From the NCBI GenBank assembly GCA_015232795.1, contig JADFYX010000047.1, positions 1 to 12,154 on the forward strand: a stretch of DNA of 12,154 nt, written 5' to 3'. Source of the DNA: Magnetococcales bacterium (GTDB taxonomy: Bacteria; Pseudomonadota; Magnetococcia; Magnetococcales; JADFYX01). Of this stretch, positions 1-7,800 are shown piece after piece. The number at the start of each line of letters is the position of its first letter. The first letter of the stretch is position 1. The notes under the pieces are model-generated. The model saw only the letters and a list, made by a program, of their open reading frames with translations, had not been told where the DNA came from and did not search any database. Position numbers and translations under genes: made by a program.

Positions 1-159
1 AACTTGGAAGAAGAGCTTGAAAATCTTAAAAATTCTCTTAAACAGAGCCAAGCCCAGCTTATGAAAGAGAAAGAAAATGTTAAGAAATATATACATTTAT
101 TTAGAAAAAAACATGGTGAATGTATGGAGCTTTTGGAAAAAGTTGAGAGCAGGGTTTAG
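1..159 (+). CDS. C-terminal end of a coiled-coil protein (5' end outside window)
   Basis: An open frame runs from the first base to a TAG at 157-159 and gives 52 residues without a start of its own. The piece is rich in Leu, Glu, Lys and Gln, with leucines spaced as in a coiled coil (LEEELENLKNSLKQSQ near its beginning), and ends in a Lys/Arg-rich tail. It most likely forms the end of a larger protein such as a chemoreceptor, an SMC-like protein or another helical protein, but no family motif is visible. It could also be a short helical gene whose start lies just upstream. The 93 bases after it show no clear hairpin terminator and no further gene. Confidence 0.55.
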   Translation, partial: NLEEELENLKNSLKQSQAQLMKEKENVKKYIHLFRKKHGECMELLEKVESRV

Positions 160-252
160 TTGATGATAGTTTAGTATTATTAAAATTAGTTGATATTCAT
201 GTAGTAGTGTTTAATGATGTCTCTGACTTAAGCATTCGCTTTTACAAAGTTT

Positions 253-666
253 ATGAAAAAACCTATAAAAGATAGCTTTAATTCAGGAATAAAAATTCTG
301 TTAGTTTGCCATCTGCTATATTTGGTAATTTGTGCAATATATTTTTTTGTTATCTATTTATTAGAAGCACAGGGAATTGAAGTTGTTGTTGATAAAGGGG
401 CTGTTGGGATAGTACTTTTTATCATGTTGGTTGCACCGGGAATTGTAGGTCAGCTTTTTTATGCAATACCCATTATGATCTATTTATATTTGGTTGAAAA
501 ACGTAAGGCATTAAAGGGAGTATTTACGGGAGTCTTGTTTACAGGTTTTCTGAATATTGGTGTTTTGCTTATAGCTGCCTACATGGCAGTGTTATCATCA
601 CCTGACACCACCACATCTGCCTATGGAAAAAAACATCCGATAACTATGGGAGAGAAGAAAAAATAG
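253..666 (+). CDS. Small multi-pass membrane protein, family not recognised
   Basis: This 137-residue protein is dominated by hydrophobic stretches at about residues 12-36, 48-80 (long enough for one or two passes) and 88-113, so I predict three or four membrane helices. The C-terminal tail after residue 114 is polar (Ser/Thr, then Lys-rich). A TAA at 229-231 in the same frame makes ATG 253 the first possible Met start. There is no good Shine-Dalgarno sequence in front of it, only a weak AAG, so translation may be inefficient. It ends 11 bases before the convergent zinc-ribbon gene, with no obvious terminator between them. The hydrophobic pattern argues for a real gene, but I recognise no motif and assign no function. 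Confidence 0.6.
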   Translation: MKKPIKDSFNSGIKILLVCHLLYLVICAIYFFVIYLLEAQGIEVVVDKGAVGIVLFIMLVAPGIVGQLFYAIPIMIYLYLVEKRKALKGVFTGVLFTGFLNIGVLLIAAYMAVLSSPDTTTSAYGKKHPITMGEKKK

Positions 667-677
667 AACGGAGAAAG

Positions 678-914
678 CTATAACTTAGAGACCTTGCTAC
701 CCGAGTATGTGAAGGCTTTTTTATCCATACTAAAATGGTTTCCCTTATCAATACCAATAGCACGACCGCAACCGCAGTAAATTTTCCCATCATGCAGTTT
801 TGTATCATACATTCTTTTGATGCGGGATTTGTGACATCGCAGAACTTCGCCACTACCTAATTTTTCATATTTCCAGAGCTTCCGCCGACAGCTAGAACAT
901 TTTATGGTCAACAT
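678..914 (-). CDS. Small zinc-ribbon-like protein downstream of metF
   Basis: This 78-residue protein has a CxxC pair at Cys6/Cys9 and a CxC pair at Cys47/Cys49, with an extra Cys27-His28 between them. That is the layout of a small treble-clef or zinc-ribbon domain binding one Zn ion. Around the second knuckle it reads YCGCGRAIGID, typical of compact metal-binding ribbons. It starts 15 bases after the metF stop on the same strand, with a weak AGAG about 12 bases ahead of the ATG, so it is probably the second gene of a metF transcript. Its role is unknown. It could bind nucleic acid or a protein partner, but nothing in the sequence ties it chemically to folate metabolism. The alternative minus-strand frame at 644-853 lacks the cysteine pattern, and I regard it as a shadow. 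Confidence 0.7.
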   Translation of the reverse strand: MLTIKCSSCRRKLWKYEKLGSGEVLRCHKSRIKRMYDTKLHDGKIYCGCGRAIGIDKGNHFSMDKKAFTYSGSKVSKL

Positions 915-929
915 TGCTAAAATTAACTC

Positions 930-1757
930 TTAAATACGCTCCAGTATCTTTAAAACTGCTGGAGTACGGTTCATGGTAAAAAAATGCAGATCTGGAGCAC
1001 CATTATCCAATAAATCTTGACTCTGCTTGGCTGCGACATCAATACCAAAATCCAGCATGGCTTCAGGATCATCTTTTAACTGTTCCATCTTTTGTGCAAT
1101 CCAGATTGGTAACTGTGAACCGCACAACTGCGATAATTTATTAATCTGTTTGAAATCAGTTATTGGCATAATTCCAGGAATTATAGGTATATTAATATCT
1201 TGCCTGCGACATTCCGCGACAAACTCATGGTAGTCTTTGTTTTTAAAGAAAAACTGGGTTATAGCAAAATCAGCTCCAGCATCGACCTTCTTTTTAAAAT
1301 TTACCATATCTGTTGCACTATCTTTAGCTTCGGGATGAACTTCTGGATAGGCTGCTACACCGATTTTAAAATCTGGATAGCGGTCGTGAATAAAAGATAC
1401 AAAATGGTCTGCGTATGGAAACACACCTTTTTTGTTTTTGGGTGCTTCCTTGGGAATATCACCACGCAAAGCAAGAATTGTGTTTATACCTTGGGATTGG
1501 TATCTGTCTAGTATTCGGGATAGCTCCTCTTCATTGTCTCCGACACAGGTTAAATGCGCCACTGTCGAGAGCTTGGTATCCTGTTTTACTCGGCAGGTAA
1601 ATTCTACAGTGCGTTCTCTGTTGCCTCCACCAGCTCCATAAGTGATTGAGATAAAGCTTGGATTATATTCTGAAAATTTAGAAATAACATCCCAAAGCTT
1701 TGCTTCAGCTTCGGCTGTATTTGGGGGGAAAAATTCCAGTGAAAAGGTTTTGCTCAT
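930..1757 (-). CDS. metF: Methylenetetrahydrofolate reductase (MTHFR)
   Basis: MetF is a cytoplasmic flavoenzyme (FAD) that reduces 5,10-methylene-tetrahydrofolate to 5-methyl-tetrahydrofolate, the methyl donor for methionine synthesis. The 275 residues cover the whole (beta/alpha)8 barrel and are slightly shorter than the E. coli enzyme (296). Visible family motifs in order: SLEFFPP with the catalytic Glu at residue 8 (equivalent to E. coli Glu28), TYGAGGG at 39-45, AHLTC at 67-71, LALRGD at 95-100 whose Asp contacts folate, AAYPEVHPEA at 135-144, TQFFF at 167-171, PGIMPI at 194-199 and LHFFTMN near the C-terminus. The start is the ATG immediately before SKTFSLEFFPP; only a weak GGAAA lies upstream. 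The zinc-ribbon gene follows after 15 bases. No MetJ-box repeat or SAM-riboswitch-like structure was recognised in the upstream region, and no methionine synthase gene is adjacent. Confidence 0.97.
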   Translation of the reverse strand: MSKTFSLEFFPPNTAEAEAKLWDVISKFSEYNPSFISITYGAGGGNRERTVEFTCRVKQDTKLSTVAHLTCVGDNEEELSRILDRYQSQGINTILALRGDIPKEAPKNKKGVFPYADHFVSFIHDRYPDFKIGVAAYPEVHPEAKDSATDMVNFKKKVDAGADFAITQFFFKNKDYHEFVAECRRQDINIPIIPGIMPITDFKQINKLSQLCGSQLPIWIAQKMEQLKDDPEAMLDFGIDVAAKQSQDLLDNGAPDLHFFTMNRTPAVLKILERI

Positions 1758-1969
1758 AGTTATACAGTTTTTCCAAGGTAAAATGTTTGGCGAGTTGAAA
1801 TGGTTTTACTATTTTTATGTTTGTTAGATTAATATTAACCAGTTCGACCTGCTCTTATTTTCTCAGAATACAACTTTTTCACCTGTTTTGCTTCTGTTCC
1901 AGTAAAAAAATTTTTTAAGTAAAAAAAATATCTTCCAATTGTCTCTGGTTATCAGCAAATATTTCAATT

Positions 1970-2383
1970 TTATTCTAAAGATGGGTCTAAAATTTTCAAA
2001 GACTTAAAGACAGTTGAGAACACTCCCTGATCTCTAGTAAGAAGTCGATCAGATTGAATTAGAGCATGGCCACCAATCAAAAAATCAGCAGCTATGCGTT
2101 TTCTGGTCCCACCACTTTTCCGATACAAAAACCAGCCTTTTACAGCCTCTTGAGCAGCATTTTGAGTAATTGGAGAGAAGGTTACACCAAGACCGTTAAG
2201 TGCTCGTAGCAGCTCCTCTTGTTTAGCTCCATATGCAGTTGCCACTTCTGCCCAAACCACATCGCAGGCAACAACAGACCCTTCTGCAAGAGCTAGTTTT
2301 AGTGCATTTTTTGAGGAAAGTCCAAATTTAGGGCATGGTTCAAGTATGTCTATTAAAATATTGGTATCTATAGCTGTAATCAT
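1970..2383 (-). CDS. vapC: PIN-domain ribonuclease toxin, VapC-like
   Basis: This 137-residue PIN-domain protein is the toxin half of a type II toxin-antitoxin pair. Such toxins are Mg2+-dependent RNases that cut specific RNAs, often tRNA or rRNA, when the antitoxin is degraded. The four expected acidic active-site positions are present: Asp6 in DTNILID, Glu46 in VVWAEVA, Asp100 in ADFLIGGHA and Asp118 in LLTRDQGVF, so it looks catalytically intact. Its ATG overlaps the end of the upstream antitoxin gene by four bases (ATGA), the usual translational coupling that keeps antitoxin ahead of toxin. The RNA target cannot be read from the sequence. The 212 bases between its stop and metF hold only AT-rich DNA with no gene I can support. 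Confidence 0.92.
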   Translation of the reverse strand: MITAIDTNILIDILEPCPKFGLSSKNALKLALAEGSVVACDVVWAEVATAYGAKQEELLRALNGLGVTFSPITQNAAQEAVKGWFLYRKSGGTRKRIAADFLIGGHALIQSDRLLTRDQGVFSTVFKSLKILDPSLE

Positions 2384-2601
2384 GAGTCATCCCGAAGAGT
2401 TGCCATGATTTCATCTGTTTTCCTGCCAGAACCCAACGATCCAAAAAGTTCATCTACAGGATTTGTGATGTTTGTCTTGACAGCAATCAACTTCCCCTGT
2501 TCAGTATGAAATTCCAAAATAGTCCCAGGATGTATAGCTAACTGGTCTCGTAGTGACTTGGGAATTGTAACTTGACCTCGTTGGGCAACTTTGGCTTGCA
2601 T
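2380..2601 (-). CDS. vapB: AbrB/SpoVT-fold antitoxin, VapB-like
   Basis: This 73-residue protein has an N-terminal swapped-hairpin AbrB DNA-binding fold at about residues 3-45, recognisable from RGQVTIPKSLRDQLAIHPGT. It is followed by a short flexible tail with VDELFGSL that should bind and block the PIN toxin encoded next. It is expected to neutralise the toxin and to repress its own promoter as a toxin-antitoxin complex. A strong AAGGAG lies eight bases before the ATG, which fixes the start. The gene is first in a two-gene operon and overlaps vapC by four bases. It is transcribed away from the efflux operon, so the 211 bases upstream are a divergent control region. Confidence 0.92.
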   Translation of the reverse strand: MQAKVAQRGQVTIPKSLRDQLAIHPGTILEFHTEQGKLIAVKTNITNPVDELFGSLGSGRKTDEIMATLRDDS

Positions 2602-2657
2602 GGTGGCGTCTCCTTGTCTTATGAATTATCAAGTATGATTTTATATCCATGGAGTAT

Positions 2658-2686
2658 GTATTAGCAATATGTTTTTGTGTTGCCAA
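2658..2686 (-). promoter_or_regulatory. Candidate vapBC promoter
   Basis: On the minus strand TTGGCA (2686-2681) is followed, after exactly 17 bases, by TAATAC (2663-2658), a plausible sigma70 -35/-10 pair. It lies about 57 bases upstream of the vapB start codon. An 8-base palindrome TCCATGGA (2646-2653) with partly symmetric flanks sits where transcription would begin, so it is a possible site for autorepression by the AbrB-type antitoxin. This is a match by eye only. Confidence 0.4.
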
Positions 2687-2728
2687 ATATTTTACTAAAC
2701 TTGAACAGGTTATTAATAACAAAAAAAA

Positions 2729-2760
2729 CAATCGTTTGATTTATTTAAATCAAACGATTG
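2729..2760. promoter_or_regulatory. Perfect 15+2+15 inverted repeat, probable operator of the TetR-family repressor
   Basis: The left arm CAATCGTTTGATTTA (2729-2743) and right arm TAAATCAAACGATTG (2746-2760) are exact reverse complements separated by TT. The site lies 53 bases upstream of the TetR-family start codon and abuts or overlaps a possible -35 box at 2758-2763. Long near-perfect palindromes next to a tetR-type gene are normally the binding site of its homodimers, which suggests autorepression of the efflux operon. A factor-independent terminator is less likely: the stem is AT-rich with almost no loop, and no gene on the plus strand ends just upstream. It could also affect the divergent vapBC promoter about 43 bases away. 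Confidence 0.75.
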
Positions 2761-2786
2761 ACTTAAACAGTTTGTCGGGGTAGTTT
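2758..2786 (+). promoter_or_regulatory. Candidate promoter of the TetR-efflux operon
   Basis: TTGACT (2758-2763), 17 bases of spacer, then TAGTTT (2781-2786) resembles a sigma70 promoter with a good -35 and a weak -10. The -35 overlaps the last three bases of the 32-base palindrome, which is what a repressor operator should do. The downstream leader is short and carries AGGAG at 2802-2806, six bases before the ATG at 2813. Confidence 0.4.
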
Positions 2787-2812
2787 ATGCTCTTCACAAA
2801 CAGGAGAAAAAT

Positions 2813-3538
2813 ATGGCACCTATTCAAACAAATTCTGTTAACCAACATACAGACGGTCACAAAGATGATAGCAAATCTAAGACCAGAGAACGTCTGCTAA
2901 AGGCTGGTCTGCATGCATTTGGACATCAGGATTATGATGGGGTCAGTACCCGACAGATAGCAGAGGCCGCAGGTGCTAATATATCTGCTATCTCTTATCA
3001 TTTTGGTGGTAAGCGGCAACTTTATTTGGCAACTGCTGCCTATATTGTAGAAAAAATCCATGCCTTTCAAGATAAATATATTGGGAAAGTAAATTCTGAG
3101 TTGCAGGAGATGCAAAAGGTTGAAATTGAGTTAGAGCGTTGTCGTCTTTTGCTGCAAAATCTGCTAAGAAAGCACGCAATCAATCTCCTTACTGGTGAGT
3201 TGGGAGAAGATGTTCCTGGCTTTGTCTTGCGAGAGCAAAGTCACCCTACTGAAGCTTTTGAAATTCTGTATAGCAACCTGTTTGAACCCCTGCACACTCT
3301 TGTATCCAAACTAGTGGCTCTTATCAGAGGGTTGCCAACTGGTCATCGGGAATCTGATATGGTTGCCCATGCACTTTTGGGTCAGATTCTTTTCTTTAGG
3401 GTTGCTCGCACTACTATGTTGCGACGATTGGGCCAGCAAAGTTATACCTCGCAAGATGTACAACAGATCTCCCAGCTAGTTTCCACACTTGCCAACCATG
3501 CCTTGAATTATCCCGTTTCAAAGGAAGAGACACTATGA
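2813..3538 (+). CDS. TetR-family repressor of the CecR/YbiH (CerR) group, likely local efflux regulator
   Basis: This 241-residue one-component regulator has an N-terminal TetR helix-turn-helix at about residues 22-70. TRERLLKAGLHAFG forms the first helix and NISAISYHFGGKRQLY spans the recognition helix and the following conserved segment. The C-terminal ligand and dimer domain contains FVLREQSHPTEAFEILY at 137-153, typical of the CecR/YbiH group (formerly DUF1956). In E. coli, CecR controls a membrane-fusion protein and transporter cluster. It presumably binds the palindrome at 2729-2760 and is released by a substrate of the pump; this is inference. The start is well set by AGGAG six bases upstream, and the first 20 residues are a polar extension. 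Its TGA overlaps the ATG of the adaptor gene. Confidence 0.92.
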   Translation: MAPIQTNSVNQHTDGHKDDSKSKTRERLLKAGLHAFGHQDYDGVSTRQIAEAAGANISAISYHFGGKRQLYLATAAYIVEKIHAFQDKYIGKVNSELQEMQKVEIELERCRLLLQNLLRKHAINLLTGELGEDVPGFVLREQSHPTEAFEILYSNLFEPLHTLVSKLVALIRGLPTGHRESDMVAHALLGQILFFRVARTTMLRRLGQQSYTSQDVQQISQLVSTLANHALNYPVSKEETL

Positions 3539-4857
3539 ACAGTAAAAAACAGTCACATTGGCGCGTTCTTTGGGTGCTGCCACCTATTATAGTTGGTCTT
3601 ATGGTTTTGCTCTGGTCTGTGAGTAACAAACGGCCACCCACAAAAGTACCCAGAGGGGAGCCAACCCAGACTGTTAGAGTAATTACTGCTACAAAGCTTG
3701 ATTTTACACCCACAGCCCAAGGTTATGGGCCAGTTCAACCTGCCAAGGTGTGGGCAGCAGTGAGCCAAGTATCAGGACGGATAGTGGAGAGTCATCCCCA
3801 ACTGCAAGATGGAGAATTTATTCCCCAAGGAGCGGTATTGGTGCGGATTGATCCGGTGGATTATGAACTGGCTTTGGCCCAATCAAACGCAGAATTGGCA
3901 GAGTTGGCCGTGCAGGAAGAGAACTATAAAGCCTCCTTGAATATTGAAAAACGTAACTTGATACTCTCGCAAAACAAATTGCAGCGTAAACGAAAATTGG
4001 TAGAACAAAACACCTCATCCCAAAGTCAAGTAGATGAGGCAGAACAAGGGATGCTGGCAAAAAGCATGGCAGTGCAAAATTTAAAAAACACCTTGGCTCT
4101 CATTCCCACTAAAAAGCAGGTACTACAAGCCAAATCTGATCGGGCCAAGAGAGATTTAGCCAATACGGTAATTCATGCGCCATTTAACATGCGTGTTACC
4201 CATATGAAAATTGAGGAGCAACAATATGTTACCAAGGGGCAAACTCTTTTTGCCGGGGATGGGGTGGATAGGGTTGAGATTAAAGCTCAGGTCTCTTTAT
4301 CCTCCTTGCGCCGTCTTTTTATCGGTCATCCCGATATTAAGGGTGTAGATATAACATTGGCAAAAAAACTACCTACAATGGCAGGGATAAGACCAGTTGT
4401 ACGTTTAGATCTTGGAAATCATATCGCCCAGTGGGAGGCGGAGTTTGTCCGCCTTAGTGACGATGTTGATACTGAAACTCGTACCATAGGAGTGGTGGTT
4501 GCTGTTGAAAAACCTTTTGACAAAATAAAACCCGGATATCGGCCTCCTTTGACCAAAGGGATGTTTTTACAAGTGGTACTTCATGGTCGTGTCCAGCCCC
4601 AACGTTTGCTCGTACCCCGTAGTGCTGTGCGTGGAGGTGTTCTGTTGGTGGTGGATGAGCAACAGCGATTGCAACGACGTAATGTAGATGTGCTGTTCAA
4701 TCAGGGCACCGTTAGTGTAATTGGCAGTGGCCTGAAATCTGGAGAACAGGTGGTGGTGTCAGACCTTGTACCTGCCGTTGATGGTATGTTGCTTCTTCCC
4801 AAAGTCGATTCTGATCTAACCGATGATGTGCAAGCAGCAGCAGGAGGTCTCTTATGA
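3535..4857 (+). CDS. RND efflux periplasmic adaptor (membrane fusion protein, HlyD/AcrA type)
   Basis: This 440-residue adaptor should link the inner-membrane RND pump to an outer-membrane channel. A single N-terminal membrane anchor spans about residues 11-29, after a short basic cytoplasmic end. There is no lipobox, so it is anchored by the helix, not lipidated as AcrA is. The first lipoyl half is at about 74-106 (SQVSGRIV to VLVRIDP), then a long alpha-helical coiled-coil hairpin at about 112-208 rich in Gln, Lys, Glu and Leu. The second lipoyl half starts at TVIHAPFNMRV (211-221), followed by a beta-barrel to about 350 and a membrane-proximal domain with RLLVPRSAVRGG at 357-368. The start ATG overlaps the regulator's stop and has AAGGAAGAG upstream. 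The stop overlaps the pump's start, so the two should be made in coupled amounts. Substrates are unknown. Confidence 0.95.
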   Translation: MNSKKQSHWRVLWVLPPIIVGLMVLLWSVSNKRPPTKVPRGEPTQTVRVITATKLDFTPTAQGYGPVQPAKVWAAVSQVSGRIVESHPQLQDGEFIPQGAVLVRIDPVDYELALAQSNAELAELAVQEENYKASLNIEKRNLILSQNKLQRKRKLVEQNTSSQSQVDEAEQGMLAKSMAVQNLKNTLALIPTKKQVLQAKSDRAKRDLANTVIHAPFNMRVTHMKIEEQQYVTKGQTLFAGDGVDRVEIKAQVSLSSLRRLFIGHPDIKGVDITLAKKLPTMAGIRPVVRLDLGNHIAQWEAEFVRLSDDVDTETRTIGVVVAVEKPFDKIKPGYRPPLTKGMFLQVVLHGRVQPQRLLVPRSAVRGGVLLVVDEQQRLQRRNVDVLFNQGTVSVIGSGLKSGEQVVVSDLVPAVDGMLLLPKVDSDLTDDVQAAAGGLL

Positions 4858-7800
4858 TAGCCTGGTGCGCCCGTCATCAAACAGCATCCAATCTGCTTAT
4901 GGCTGCCATTATGATATTGGGAGTGGTAGCCCTTCCTGGTCTACAACGGGAGACCTTTCCAGAAATTCAAAATGATAAGGTGGAGGTGCGAATTATTTAT
5001 AAGGGAGCCACAGCCCAAGATGTGGAAGATGGCATCTGTCGCCGGGTGGAAGAGGCTCTTGAGGGGATTACATTCTTGGATGAGATGCGTTGTGATGCCA
5101 GAGAAGGGGTAGCCACAGCTACTGCCATCATGGAGGAGGGGGCAGATATGATGCGCTTCTTGGATGATGTTAAATCTAATGTGGATGCCATAGACGATTT
5201 TCCCGACCAAGTTGAAACACCAGTTATTTCAGAACTCGGTCGCACCGAGCCGGTAATCTCCATAGCAGTTACCGGACCGAACAACCCAATCACCTTGAAA
5301 GCCTATGCCGAAAGCCTGAAAGACCAACTTATTGCCATGGATAATGTGGCTGAAGTAACGGTGAGTGGTTTTTCTGATCACCATATTCGTATCGAAGTAC
5401 CAGCATGGCGACTTCGCCAATATGGACTCTCTATAAATGACATTGCCAATGCAGTGGGTCGTCATAGTGTCGCTAGCCCAGCAGGTCGTCTTGAAGGTGG
5501 AAACGAGGATGTCTTACTGCGTTTTGATGACCAGAAGAAGAGTTCCGAAGCTTTTCGGGATCTGGTGGTGATATCAGGAAGCAATGGCGCGGCAATTCTT
5601 TTAGGAGAGATTGCCAATATTAGTGATCGTTTTGATAGAGATGAGGAAAAAATTGAATTCAATGGTCAACGTGCAGCACTGTTGGATATCGCAAAGACTC
5701 GCTCTCAGGATATTCTAAAGGTACTTAAAAGCGTAGAAGATTTTGTTGCTGCTGAACGGCTACGCGCTCCCAAAGGAGTAACTCTCACCCTTACCCAAGA
5801 CAGAGCTTCGGTGGTACAGAGTCGGCTGGATATGTTGATGAAAAACGGTGGTCAGGGCTTGTTGTTGGTTTTTGCTATGCTTTGGCTCTTTTTTAATTTT
5901 CGCTATAGTTTTTGGGTCAGCATGGGGTTGCCTGTCTCTTTTCTTGGTGCTCTATTTGTGCTGCCTTTACTGGGTGTTTCCATCAATATGATCTCAATGG
6001 TTGGTCTGCTTATCGGTATTGGTCTGTTGATGGATGATGCTATTGTTATAGCCGAGAACGTTGCCGCAAAATTAAAAACAGGTATGCCACCAATACAGGC
6101 TGCAATCGAAGGGGTTAAGCAGGTGTTGCCGGGTATACTCTCATCTTTTGCTACCACCATACTAGTATTTGGATCTCTGGCCTTTATCACTGGGCACATG
6201 GGACAAGTACTTAGGATCATGCCCATTGTCCTTATTGTGGTGATATCAGTTAGCCTTCTGGAGGCTTTCTTAATCTTGCCCAACCATTTGGGCCACTCCA
6301 TATCTGATAAAAATGGTGCTTCTCCTTCCCGGTTTCGTCTAAAATTTGAGGAGCTGTTTGATGGTCTTAGGGAAAACATATTTGGACCCTGGTTGGACCG
6401 CGCCATAAACTATCGGTATCTCACATTAGGTAGTGTTTTTATGCTGATGATGATCGCCATTGCCATGCCTGCTGGGGGATTTATCAAATTTGTAGGCTTT
6501 CCTGAACTGGATGGTGATCAAATAGAGGCCAGAATTTTATTGCCACAAGGAACCCCGCTGGCACGTACCGAAGCAGTAGTGGCCCAGTTATCCCAAGCAG
6601 CTAAGATCATCAATCAACGTTTTAAACCCCAACAACCCCAAGAGCAAGATCTTGTCACCAATATTATGGTGATCTACGGACAAAATCCCGATGCCTATGA
6701 GGCTGGACCTCATGTAGCAAGGGTAATGATAGATCTCCTTAATGCTGAGGTGCGAGGTAGCACATTGGAGCAGTTTCGTATTGCCTGGCGACAAGAGGTT
6801 GGGGAGATGGCAGATGTTATCTCTATTAAATATTCCAAACCAACCATAGGTCCAGGAGGACGGGCTATTGATTTGCGGTTGATGGGATATGATCTTCACC
6901 GTCTTAAATTAGCATCCAACGAGTTACAACACTGGCTAAATAGCTACGCTGGAGTTTTGGATATAAATGATGACCTACGCCCTTCTAAACGCGAATATCG
7001 TCTACATTTAAAACCAGGAGCAGGGGTTCTCGGGTTGGACGCAAAAAATGTGGCAGATCAGGTACGGGGAGCTTTTCAAGGTATCAAGGTAGATGAGTTT
7101 CAGGTGGGAGCAGAGAGTTATGAGGTCAATATCAGGCTTGAGGCTGATGATCGAATAGGCCCACAAAATCTGGATCAACTCACCATCATTGGTCGTAAGG
7201 GAGCTTTGATTCCTCTTTCGGTGGTGGCAGATATCCAAGAGGTGCGAGGTTGGGCGCGTATCCATCGAGTTGATGGGCAAAGGACTGTTTCCGTACAGGG
7301 TGATGTAGAACGCTCTATTATCAACGCTCAAGAACTACTAACGATAGCCAAAAAAAAGTTTATTCCAGGACTGTTGCAACGTTATCCAGAGGTAAGTATT
7401 AATCTGCAAGGGGAGGCCAAGGAGTCTGCCAAGACCGGGAAAGCTATTGTCAGTAATGTTCTTATGGGGTTAATAGGAGTTTATCTACTGTTAGCCCTAC
7501 AGTTTCGAGGCTACCTCGACCCTATAACCGTAATGTTGGTAATTCCCACCGCTCTTATCGGCATGGTTTTCGGGCATATGGCTTTGGGCTTGGACCTAAC
7601 CATGCCTAGTATAGTAGGCATGGCCTCTCTGTTTGGCGTGGTGGTTAACGACTCAATTTTGCTAGTGGTATTCATAAGAGAGGAGAGGGACAAAGGTATT
7701 GCTGTACTATCCGCTGCCAAACATGCAGGCCGTGCTCGCTTTCGCCCAATTTTATTAACATCTATTACCACCTTAGCAGGCTTGGCCCCTCTACTACTGG

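Noticed and set aside
644..853. Minus-strand 69-codon frame overlapping the zinc-ribbon gene
   Set aside because: The overlapping frame at 678-914 has the ordered CxxC/CxC cysteines and sits correctly behind metF, so this one is a shadow.
1901..1930. A/T-tract symmetry (runs of A then T) after vapC as a terminator
   Set aside because: The stem would contain only A-T pairs at its core with no GC-rich stem before a U-run, so it is not a credible factor-independent terminator.
1758..1969. Possible SAM riboswitch or MetJ operator upstream of metF
   Set aside because: No structured GC-containing stems and no AGACGTCT-like boxes were found; the region is just AT-rich.
5903..6406. 167-codon open frame on the minus strand inside the RND pump gene
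   Set aside because: It lies entirely within a clear AcrB-like coding region, has no family motif, and its composition is that of an antisense shadow.
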